Positions 10,454-20,471 of a stretch of DNA of 64,000 nucleotides are shown in pieces (positions within the stretch are counted from its first letter, which is position 1; every line of letters starts with the position of its first letter). Location: the NCBI GenBank assembly GCA_031835245.1, contig JAVKOQ010000057.1, positions 124,001 through 188,000 of the forward strand, in the 5' to 3' direction. The notes beneath the pieces are model-generated. The model did not search any database and was not told where the DNA came from. It worked only from the letters and a program-made list of their open reading frames with translations. Both the position numbers and the translations under genes were made by a program. This DNA is from Balamuthia mandrillaris (taxonomy: Eukaryota > Discosea > Longamoebia > Balamuthiidae).

Positions 10454-11620
10454 ATGCAAGGCACAATGAACGAGGCAAAGAAATGGATGGTCGAGACTCG
10501 GGTGGGTGGGCTATTTCCTGAAGGACGCGGCGAGATCTTCTCCGTCAACACTACCACTCCCATTCCTGAGGCTTTTAAGGTTTTTTTTTCTTTTATTTGA
10601 TTTTGCATTTCGTGTTTGTTTTTTTTTCACTCACGTTTTAACACACACAGCTGTTGATTAAGCACAAGATCTTGTCTGCTCCTGTGTATGACATCGCGGC
10701 CAAGAAATACATTGGCTGGTTGGACATTTTGGATTTGGTCACTCACACCATCAACGTCTTGGATGAGAGCGAGCTGATGGGAGGGGAGCTGCCTTTGGAC
10801 GTGGAGTCCTCCGAGCGCTTCTCCAAACAGACCTGCGGCTCTATTGTTGGTTTGTTCTTTTCTTCTTCTTCCTGTTATATCTCTTTCATTTCATTCGTTA
10901 TCTCATTATTTTTATTGAAACAGGGATCTCCCGTCGTAATCCTTACTATCCCGTTGAGAAGCGCGCCCCCTTGCTCAAGGCCATCGAGGCCATGGTCAAG
11001 TACAGGCTGCACCGCCTGCCGATCATCGACGAGGAGGGCGACCTCGAGACGGTCGTCTCCCAGTCGCACATTGCTCAGCTGCTCCATCAACACATGAACG
11101 TTATGGGAGACCTGGCGACCGCCACAGTGGCGGAGCTCTCTTTGGGGCTGAGGCAGGTCATCACGGTGACGGAGAGGAACAAGGCCATCGAGGCGTTCAA
11201 GCTCATTCATGAGAGGAACGTGAGCGCCATCGCGGTGGTCTCCTCCGGGGAGGAGGGAGCGGAGCAGCCTGCCGGTTCGCTCATTGGCAATCTTAGCGCT
11301 TCTGATCTTAAAGGTTTGCTTCTCTCTCTCTCTCTTCACTCTTCCGTTCCTCCTCCTAATCCTTCGCTTTACACCACAAAGCGGTGAGCTACAACGCGCA
11401 CATGATATCAAACCTGTTCGTCTCGGTGAAAGAGTTCCTGGGCAAGCTCAACACGACCAAAGCTCCGATCTCTGTCACTGTCAACCACAATTTCCAAGAG
11501 GTGGTCGCCAAAATTGTGGAGAGCAGAATTCATCGCGTCTACGTGGTTGACAGCGAGAACAAACCGATTGGAGTAATCAGTTTGTTGGAAGTGTTGAGTG
11601 CCATCGTGGAAAGATTCTAA
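10454..11620 (+). CDS. Four-CBS-domain protein (AMPK-gamma / SNF4-like)
   Basis: Adenine-nucleotide sensor type protein. Exons 10454-10579, 10651-10849, 10924-11313 and 11382-11620 join in phase to about 317 aa. Four CBS motifs can be followed: ILSAPVYDIAAKKYIGWLDI; LHRLPIIDEEGDLETVVSQS; ERNVSAIAVVSSGEE with IGNLSASDLK; and IHRVYVVDSENKPIGVISLL. A Bateman tandem of four CBS units is the hallmark of the AMPK gamma subunit; plant CBSX-type proteins are the alternative, and orthology needs a tree. The start is one of two nearby ATGs (10454 or 10466). Its stop lies only 38 bp from the 3' end of the convergent NAA25 gene. Confidence 0.85.
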
Positions 11621-11658
11621 AAAAAAAAATAGAAAGAGAAAGAAAGTGTTATTTGTGA

Positions 11659-14600
11659 TTAGAGTTGAGGAAGAACGGACGATTGGAGGAGATGGTTGAG
11701 ATCTTTGGTGGCGCTTTGGAGGCGTTTGGAGGCGGTCAAGTAACTTTCAGAGATGTGACGGACAACTTCTTCTGTTACTTTCTGGATGCTCTGTTTAAAA
11801 TTTTTTGTTTGCCGTTTATAATGTTTGTTAAAAGTGAACTCGAAAGAGAGAGAAAAGGGAGAAGAATACGAACAGGATTGTTGGAAGTGTTGGCAAGAAA
11901 CTCGATGCCAGCAGTGGTGATGGCGGAAGGCAGTCTTCGTGCGATGTCACCGCTAACGCCGCCACTGCCTCTTTCAGCGACGTGGTCCAACACCACTCGA
12001 ATGAGGGCCAACGAGCCGACTATCGTTCCATTAAACTCTTTCAACGTTGCTCGTAATGGTTGCAGCTATTATATGTATTTTTGTGGTTAACTATTTAGTT
12101 TTTTGGGTTTCTTTTGAAGGAAAAGAAAGTTACCAGTTTTCCAACGTTTCCCTTTCTCTTCTTGGAAGGAAGAGCAACCAGCCACGTTTGCAACAGTTGG
12201 ATGCTCCAAGTAAGCACTTGGAATAGGTAGAAGTGGAGCAGAGGAAGTGCTGTCTGCGAGTCGAAAGAGTTCTCTTCTTCGCTGCCACCAGAACGGTTGG
12301 GGCCTTTCGTGATGGCCCCCTGGACGTTGTTGCTCAATCCTTAAAATTACGATACTTCTCTTTAGAACTTGTTCTTAACCAGGATGGAAAGCATAGAGAA
12401 GATAAGGTAACAGAAAAGCAAGATGAATACCAGTCAAAAGAGAGATTACTGTTGTCAATTTGGTTTGTGCTTCTTCAGCGGCTTTACTATCTCCTCCGCC
12501 TTGGTATAAAACATTCAGCGTCACAAAAATAAACAGAGAGAGAGAGAAAGAGAAAGAGAGAATGAACAAGAACCTTCTTGTTGGAACGATTTAGCGAGGT
12601 TGTGGATGGATTGAGAGGCAGTGAAAAGATAAAAGATGTAGGTCCATCCCCAGTGATCGAATAGCGTTATATCTGGCGACACAGTTGATGCCTCCGTGCA
12701 TGCTTTTGACGTTTCTGCCATAGCGTCCTTTATCTATATTCCGCATTCACATGAAAGAAAGGAATGAGAGAGAGAGAGAGAGAGAGCAGAATAATTGGAG
12801 AAAACAGAAGAAAGGAAGGGAAGAGAACCTTGGTTGCATCAAGAGTCTCGTCAGACAATACAACCAAAAGTGAAGCCTTTAATTCCGCCATCAATTGCTC
12901 CGCACTCTACAAGAAACGAAGAAGTTCAATGAATGATTGAAAAAATAGGAAAGACAAAGGTTTACTCGTACCACTGATTCCTTTTCTTGTTGTTCCTCTT
13001 TGCTGTTATTGCTGGCTTCTCCTTTCTGTTGTGATTTAGTAGAAGCAGCAGCTCCTCGTTTCTGTTTTGAGCCAGAAGAAGCTGACGAAGTAGCTTTCTG
13101 CGATGAAGCACCTGATTGCGATTCGGCTGGAGAAGAAGGAATCAACTCTGTAAAATGAACAGAAAGCAGCTTCGCCACCACTGAACGCGCTTTCAACCAA
13201 TGAACTTGTTTTGTAAAGTTTCGGCTATCCACATCCGCGCTTGTAGCTCCGCTTCTTCCATCCAACACGTAAAAGTTCTTCTTCTCTTCTTGTTCTTCTT
13301 CTTTCTTCTTCGTATCCTGTTTTTCGTGTTCTCCTTCTTCTTCGATAGATTGTACCATCAACAGAATGTTGCGGTCTTGATTTGGAGATAAGTCAAGCAT
13401 CCTTCTGGCATAAAAGTAGTATGCAGAAGAGGCTGTCGGCTCAGCACCGTTCGAACGATGAAACTTAGGAGGGAAACGAAGATACCAATCGGAGGAGAAG
13501 TATTGGACCGCTTTGTCTAACGAAGGATTGGATTGCACGTGCAACAACACTTCTTCGGTGACGGTGATGGCCAACTGTTGGGAGCGTTCAAGTCGGGATT
13601 CGAAGGAGAGAAACTCAGTTATTTTTTGGTAATTTTGGGAACGATATGGTCCTGCTAACAAGTCTGGTATCTTTTATACGAAGTTTCAATCAGAAAAAGG
13701 AAAGAGAAGACATGGACATTAAAAGAGATTTAGAAAAAAGCTTACCTCCTCCGTTCTAGCTGCATGGAACCTGCGAATTTTGCGACATATTTCCAAGGCT
13801 TCTTCGGAGAAGCCTCCATTGATCAAAGGATGGAGGATGAGATGAGTGAGAGAGTCCAACTGTATGTGCTTTATATGCATCGAGTGAAACAGATCCTTTG
13901 CTCTATGCATGGTTCCTTTTTTAGAATATTAGATTACAACCAAATGGTTTTATGAAAAGGAGAGGAAAGAGAAAGAGAAATTACCGATACGAGAATAAAG
14001 GTTGATAAGCAACAACTTAGCTTGGAAGTTATGCTTGCTTTGTGTCAACAAGTACTCCAGCAATACAATTGCTGCCAGTAGATACTTTTGTTCATCTTTG
14101 AGAGAGAAGGGTTATGTAAAAGAAAGGCAAACACAGAAAAAAAAAGACAGACTGAAATAAATAAAGAAACGATAAAAACGGCAAGACATGAAATAACATA
14201 GCAAGCTTACTTCGGTGTCTATAAATATCAACCAAAACGTATGCAGAAAGCAAGGCCAAGTCATCGCCATGCCCGTTCTCAGTCTCCTCTTTCTTTGAGC
14301 CAATTTGAGTGGACTCCATGTACAAGCTCCAGAGACGGTTGGCAAGCGCTTCGCCTTCCTCTCTAGATGCTGAGGTGATGATGGATCGATGCTGGTCTAA
14401 CCTTCGGCATACTTGCTCGTAGGAACTCAAACTGTGATAACGATTCTCTTTCTTTGCCTTTGGTTTGATAGACAACAAAAACAAAACGAAAATATAAGAA
14501 TATAAATGAAAATTAGAAAACAAAGCAAGAACGAAAGGAGACTAACCAGGTCTTCTTCCTCTGAAAGAACAGGAATGGCCTGATGAAGAGTTTCGCAGAA

Positions 14601-15946
14601 CGAGGATCGCTCCTCGGGAGAGAGATAAGCGAGATAGCTTCTCATATCTTGATAGCAGCAGTATTTGTGCCCAAATCGCCGGAAGTAGTTCACGAGCAAC
14701 GCTTTAAGGTTGTCACGTGATGGAATGATTCCAGCTGCGATAAGTCGATGCTCCAGCTCTATTTCTGCCAAAAATGGGCCACGACTGCAGTGCATCCAAG
14801 TTTAGAACAAGAACCCAGAATATTAATAAAAGAATGGGACATAAAGCAGAAATAGCGAAGAAAATGACTTACCAATGAGAATACTTTTCTTGAAACTCGT
14901 GGAAGAAAGGAAGAGCATCATCAGTAATGCTGCCCTCTTGTCCTTTCCTCAGCTCAAACATTGCATTCATGTAACCTGTATAATAACCCCAATCATCCGG
15001 TCTGTTCATAGCATACAGAAGCATCAGCAACGAGAGATTAAACCAACGAAGGGAAAGCAATGAAAAGAGAAAGGAGGAGAAAGAAACATGAAATTGACAA
15101 AAAAAGGAAGAAGTGAAAGGAAGGATGAACAAAGCAAAACAGTACTCTTTTACAGTCAACAGTTGCTTGTAAAGTTGGCTGCACTCTTCCCAACGTTCCA
15201 AGCGAGTGAGCAACTTCAACTGCCACTGTAGGTGGTCATGTGGCAAAAAAAGAGGTGCAACTGCCTCGTTGCAAATTTCCTTTAGCGCAGCTTCGTGCTT
15301 GTTTTGAGCCAACAAAACATTCACCAAAAACAAAAACACTGTTGGAAAAACGTTTAAAAAAAATATGTCAACAAAGAGAACAAGAAAGACAATAGGCAAG
15401 AAAAGAAAAGAGAACCTGGCAGCTTTTTGGGAGGAGACTCGGAAAACTTTTTGCGAATCATCATCTCACAGAGGCTAAGCAACCTCTTGTTGTCGTTGAG
15501 AATGGTTTCCTTTTCTTTCTCGTCAGTTGGAGGATTGTCCTGCAGCTTGCGGAGAGCAAGCTCTGCTTGAATGTAGTTGCTAGCAATGGACCAGTAGTAA
15601 TGCTTTTCTTTTTTAAAGTGTTTAAAGAGCCGGAGAGCCACCTGCGCATTGTTTGAAAGGATAAGCAGAGAAGCAGAGAAAAGAAGAAGATGAAGAGAAA
15701 TACCAATTGCTGGTTTTTAAGATCATGTTCACGCACGTAGGCGAAAAATACTTCTTCACCGAGGTGTTGGTTATTTGGCTCTTTTTCAAACAGTTTTTCT
15801 TGCAACAATGTTATATCGTGTACTTTTTATCCATCGTGGATGAGAAGAGAAAAGCAAAGCATGAACATTGAGACAGAAGAGAGAGAGAGAGAGAGAGAGA
15901 GAGGTGAGTGTGCGTGTGAGTGTCAGAGAAGAGTGGTAACATAGAG

Positions 15947-15978
<32 letters not shown>

Positions 15979-16551
15979 ACAAGAGCGACAGTGAACAAAG
16001 AGAAAAGCAAGAGTGAGCGAGTGTGTGTGTGTGACAGAGAGAGAGAGAGAGAGAGAGAGAGATCAGTTTGCAGCTCACTTCCTAAATTTAAAAAGCGACA
16101 AGTGAGCGTTACCTTGGCCCATCTTTTTGAGTGCCACTTTGATGTAGTGCAGAAGGAGGTCCTCAAGAGGGTACTCCTGTTGCACCTCCTGAATGAGCTG
16201 ATAGGCCTCCTCCCTGTCACCGTTCCGTTCCAGGGCGATGGCTTTCCAGGCTTTGCCCAGCTTGGAGTTTGGGTGCTTCTTCAGGTACGTGTTCATCTGC
16301 TTCACTGCACCTTTGTAGTTGCCCGCCTCTGAAGAAGAAGAAGAAGCACATGAAGAAGAACATAAAGAAGAAGAAGAACAAGAAAAGGGATTTTTTTAAA
16401 AAAAGGTTCCAATAATAAATCGCTTATGGCGAACAACACTCAAAAATTTGGATTGACTACAGTGTGTTTTGTTTTTTAAAAAAAATAAAAGAAGGGAAGA
16501 AGTACCCATGGTGTCCCAGACGGACTGCAAGCGTCTTTTCTCGCTCAACAT
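11659..16551 (-). CDS. NAA25: N-terminal acetyltransferase B auxiliary subunit (NAA25/MDM20)
   Basis: Non-catalytic, ribosome-anchoring subunit of NatB, which acetylates nascent chains starting Met-Asp, Met-Glu, Met-Asn or Met-Gln. Seventeen exons join with consistent phase to 1074 aa, close to the family length. The N-terminal TPR begins SVWDTMEAGNYKGAV and HPNSKLGKAWKAIALER; further TPR-like helices follow (MNRPDDW would lie in a skipped region, while DDWGYYTGYMNAMFEL is coded). The region RGPFLAEIELEHRL and the diagnostic segment FQAKLLLINLYSRIG followed by HIKHIQLDSLTHL match MDM20 proteins closely. A basic and Ser-rich low-complexity insert lies in the 699-nt exon (12972-13670). The start is ATG 16551; an in-frame ATG 36 nt upstream is the alternative. 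Several introns carry GA microsatellites (pyrimidine on the coding strand). The catalytic partner NAA20 is not in this window. Confidence 0.9.
15870..16062. repeat. Cluster of GA dinucleotide runs in a NAA25 intron
   Basis: Three separate GA runs (about 15877-15902, 15950-15980, 16036-16061) within one intron of NAA25. On the transcribed strand they read as CT runs ahead of the acceptor. Confidence 0.85.
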
Positions 16552-16942
16552 GCTGAGAGATGCAAAACTTGGCGGTGCGAGGTGCAACAGAGAGACAAAT
16601 CTTCGTCAGCGCTCTTTTTTTTGTGTTGAAAGCAAGTGAAGGTCTTGGCGGGCATTTTTTGCATTTTTTGCATGGCTATCATACTTTACGTTCCTTACAT
16701 TTTTAGAATTCATGTCATTCTTATTGTAACCTTCACCCTTTCAGGACGACATGAAAAGTTGGAGAGCGGAGGAGCACGTCATCCTCGTGCTCGAGCCCAC
16801 TGCAGCAACTCCAACTGGCCTGCACTCCTCTCTCTCTCAGCAGCTTCACTCTTGAGGCTACTGTGTTGTTTTGTTGGTTTGGCTTGTTTCATTTGTTTAT
16901 TTTTTGTATTTGATTGTCTCTTATGTTTATGTAATGGCTTGT
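16552..16942. other. Intergenic region, nothing recognised
   Basis: About 390 bp between the NAA25 start and the DDAH stop. Short open frames on the + strand show no family motif, no splice support and low-complexity composition. No promoter element of the kinds seen elsewhere was found. Confidence 0.5.
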
Positions 16943-17685
16943 TCAAACGGTGAAAAGAATGGACCTACAGGTGAGGGCGCCATCCGCTTTTGCGCCTTCT
17001 CGGTTCCACAGCTCATGGACGTGCAAGTCGCTGGGTATCTTTTCCTTGATGAGGGCCAAGCTCTCTGGGAATCCCTTGGACACCAACAAATGGTCGTTCA
17101 CTCGCAACTTCATAAAAGTTATGATAGGTTCAATAAGGAAAGAAGAGGGAGAGAGAGAGAGAGAGAGTGAGAGAGGGAGAGAGAGAGAGAGCAACTCCAG
17201 ATATGAGAGAACGGACGATACAAGAGAGGAGACGAAAGAACGGAGAACATAACAGAGAGACAGAGAGAGCAGAACGAGGGAAAAACAGTAGAAGAGAAAA
17301 TAAAGTGAAGAGACGTACGACGTTGGCGGCGAGAGCTTCCGGCACCAAAACACTGTCGTACTTGGCGGTGGCTTGGCTTTGAATGGCTTGAAGAGCCTCT
17401 CTTCCGGCCCTATTGTCTGCCACAACGAGCAACTCCTCCGAGGCTGGCGTGACCACGCTCTTCAAGTGAAGTCCTTCCACCACTTTAACGCTGTGAACTG
17501 GATAGTTGTCAAACACCTGTTGCGAAGTAGAGAGAGAGAGAGAGAAACGATTGTTACAAGAGCCGCCACAAGCGCAGAAGAAGGAGCGCGCGAGCGAGAG
17601 GAGAGAGAGAGAGAGAACGAGAACGAGAACGAGAACGAGAACGAGAACGAGAGAAACAGAAAGGAAAGGACGAGAAAGAAAAATG

Positions 17686-17719
<34 letters not shown>

Positions 17720-18197
17720 GACAAGAAAGCAAGCAAAGCTAAACCTTGGCCAAAATTTCAACGCCTTCCTCGTTGGTCCGTTTGCTGAGCCCCACAAAGA
17801 ACTCCTTGCCGGTGAACATCACATCCCCTCCATCCAACGTGGCCGTCTCCGACATGCTCCTCATGTCATGCAGCTCGAGGTTGCTGCCCGATAGGCTCTC
17901 AAAGGCCGCTTTGATGGGGTCGATCTCTCCTTGGCGGGAAGGGTGGCCGGGGCGACAGATCAGAACCCGGTTGCCGGCCACGACGGCGGTGTCCTCCACG
18001 AATATGCAGTCGGGGTGGTCGTGGTCGGGCTCCACTCGGATGAGCTCCACGCCGCACTCCTCCAGCTGCTTGTTGTAGGCAGCAAGCTCCTCGGCCATCT
18101 TTTCCGTGCTGGGCGGTTCGGAGGGCTCCTCCGCCCGCAGGGCTCCCGCCGCGAAGCTGTTCGCCAACCCCCTCACCAATGCCTTGTTGTACTGCAT
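16943..18197 (-). CDS. Dimethylarginine dimethylaminohydrolase (DDAH)
   Basis: Hydrolyses N-omega-methylated arginines (products of protein arginine methylation) to citrulline and methylamines. Three exons (18197-17745, 17516-17319, 17107-16943) give 271 aa, typical for the family. Family features: the N-terminal substrate loop DCIFVEDTAVV, RPGHPSRQGE, TLDGGDVMFTG, the catalytic His region GLHLKSVVT and the C-terminal catalytic cysteine in DGALTCRSILF. The start at 18197 (MQYNKALVRG) matches where family members begin; the in-frame upstream sequence is a GA repeat and looks untranslated. Both introns carry GA runs, CT on the coding strand. Confidence 0.93.
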
Positions 18198-18484
18198 GCC
18201 CGTGTGTTTATGTTCGTGTCGTTTGAGAGAGAGAGACAGAGAGAGAGACGCAAAAGACAAACGGAAAGACAAACTAAGTGGAGAGCAGGAAAGAGTTTTC
18301 CGGGTTCGATGGCGTCATTTCAAAAGTGGTGTCGTTACTAATTTCCATACATAGTACATGTGACGCGGGGTTTAACCTAAAAAAGAAAACGTGACGCCAT
18401 TTCCACGATTGGGCATTTAGCAAATATATTCGTGACGTCATGAGATTATATACAAGCCCACTGTGCTGTATCGCACAGCTCTGC
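18198..18484. promoter_or_regulatory. DDAH upstream region with a CRE-type site
   Basis: A perfect TGACGTCA at 18433-18440 sits about 240 bp upstream of the DDAH start, next to the related half-type sequence GTGACGCCA near 18391. The same stretch contains the 3' flank of the F-box gene, which is transcribed in the same direction. Assignment to DDAH is by position only. Confidence 0.35.
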
Positions 18485-19424
18485 TCAACCCTTTTGGTGG
18501 AAACGCAGGAAGGGCGCGCTGCGGTCGTTGGTAGCAACGGGACGCAGGCGGGACTTATCAAACTTGGCGATGGAGTGCAGCAACGAGCCTCTGTCCGCGA
18601 TGTGGGGGCTAACGCCCAGCCTGTCCACCACGAGCTGAGGGAACCGCACCTTCCTCCTCCTTTGATGCACCACGGCACCGAAACTGTGGAACCACTTCCA
18701 GGCCTTGAAGTAATACTCCTCCTTGTCCGTTTGGGGTTGTTGGTAGAAGGCGGGGTTGTCGAAGGAGGCGTAGAGAGAAGTTGGAGGTGGAGGACGTCCA
18801 AAGTCCATCATGTAGAGGTGACGCCAAAGGTGGGAGTCGTTGGAGATGTCATGAAAGTGTTTGTTGACGAGGGGGCAGTCCAGTGCTAAGGCTTCCTCTC
18901 CCACGAATTGAAGGATGTACAGTTGAAGCTGTTGCACATGTGCATTAGTGGTTTCTCCAGTAAAGAAGCAAGACAAAGAGAGCAGGACAACGTACCTCTC
19001 GTGGAAGCAGATCGAAATAACAGGTGCCATCTTTAGGCGGTCTAAACTTTCTTTTCTCTTTTCTCGCCTTCTCTTTGGCTTCTTTCTCACCCTCTTCCTC
19101 TTCCTCTTCCTCGTTCTCCTTCTCCTTTTCTTTCCTCTTCTTCTTCCTTTCTTCCTCTTCTTTTTCTTTTCGTCTTCGTTTCATCTCTTCTCTGGTAAGA
19201 CGTAGCTGAGGCTGGTACTGCCATGGGAACAGCGGTTTGGCGGAAGCGGGTGGGTCATACGCAAGAGGATAGGAGGAGGAGGACGAGGCATAAGGAGAAA
19301 GGAAGGCAGAAGCGAGATAGTCGTTGTTGTTGTTGTTGTTGCTGCTGCTCCTGCTGCTACCCGATGTCCTCCTGTTTAGACTGGTAGACCGTCTTGGGCT
19401 AGTGCTTGATTCCTTGTTCCCCAT
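18485..19424 (-). CDS. F-box protein with predicted N-myristoylation signal
   Basis: Two exons (19424-18996 and 18928-18485) give 290 aa. The N-terminus MGNKESSTSPRR fits the myristoylation pattern (Gly2, Ser6, basic residues after), suggesting membrane attachment. A disordered Ser/Asn-rich region and a highly charged Lys/Glu helix (about residues 75-130) follow. The F-box is split by the intron: FDLLPRE then LQLYILQFVGEEAL and HFHDISNDSHLWRHLY. F-box proteins recruit substrates to SCF ubiquitin ligases through SKP1. The C-terminal 140 residues (KAWKWFHSFG and following) match no repeat I know. An in-frame ATG at 19484 would destroy the myristoylation signal, so the start at 19424 is preferred. 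Confidence 0.75.
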
Positions 19425-19795
19425 GATCGCTTCTTGTTGCACAAAGGCGGTGGGCGTTGGCGGTCTTTCAATATTGTTTGTCAATTCTTTCGTGAAGAAT
19501 TGCGTGTGACGACACGAGGTTCAAAGGCTTAAGGACGACGTGACATCTCAATTTTTTGCAGATATGTCGACAAAAATGGACCGAACCATTTCGACGACGA
19601 CACGAGATTGAATTTTTGAAGCATTTGTCGACATGAAAAAGAAAACGAAAAATAAGAAAAAAAAAACAGTGCGGAGGAAGAAAGAACAACCACAGCAGCA
19701 GCAACCAAAAGTCAACAAAAAAAAAACAAAAACAAAAACAAGAACGTTCCACTCGCGTAGTGGTGAAAGAGAGGGAGAAGAGGAGAGAAAAGTCG
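19425..19795. promoter_or_regulatory. Divergent promoter with two GTCGAC and two ACGACACGA elements
   Basis: The 370 bp between two divergently transcribed starts contain ACGACACGA at 19509-19517 and 19597-19605, GTCGAC at 19566-19571 (extended to GTCGACAAAAA) and 19627-19632. The block GGACCGAACCATT near 19577 resembles part of the promoter-like repeat at 62827. This is the densest cluster of these elements in the window. Confidence 0.5.
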
Positions 19796-20428
19796 ATGGC
19801 AACAAGATTTGCAGTGGTCCTCCGGATCATCCACGCTGTCTTTTATCCACTCATCTTTTTGGTGACCACCGTGCTGGCCCTCGTTGAGGCTGCCATCGAT
19901 CGTGCCCTGGTCTCATTGAAAGAAACACTCAAAGCTTTGATTCAAGAAGGTTTGTTGTTCTTTTCTCTTCCTTTTCTCTCCCATTTGCTTTTTTCTTACG
20001 AAAAAAAAAATGTGTTTCCAATAAAATGCAATGTGATTAGTATGGCAAATCGGTTCCACGGTGTTGAATAATCTGTCTGGGGTGGTGTTGGGATTTTTCC
20101 ACAAGCCTTCCTTTGACAACTACTTGCAACACAGAAGACGCATACGTCCCTTCATTTCACCTTCGTGCGTACTTTTTTAAAGATCAGACTTTTGTTCATA
20201 TTTTTTGGAGTTTTTTCTTCTTTACTTCTCTTTATTGTCGTTTCTTTTTTGTTCTTTCTTTCTTTGTAGTTGCTTTCTTTCTAGTTTCTTTCTTTTCGTT
20301 TCTTGTCCCTTCTTTCTTGTGTTGCTTTCTTGTTATAGTATTTGTCTCTCTCTCCATTGCTTCTCGCTCTCTCTCTCTCTCTCTCTCCCCCTCTCTTCGT
20401 TTAGCTCTCACTTTGTCTCATCTCTGAC

Positions 20429-20471
<43 letters not shown>

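Noticed and set aside
16636-16953. Open + strand frame between NAA25 and DDAH
   Set aside because: Hydrophobic low-complexity composition, no family motif, no promoter element, and it overlaps the 3' end of the DDAH coding exon.
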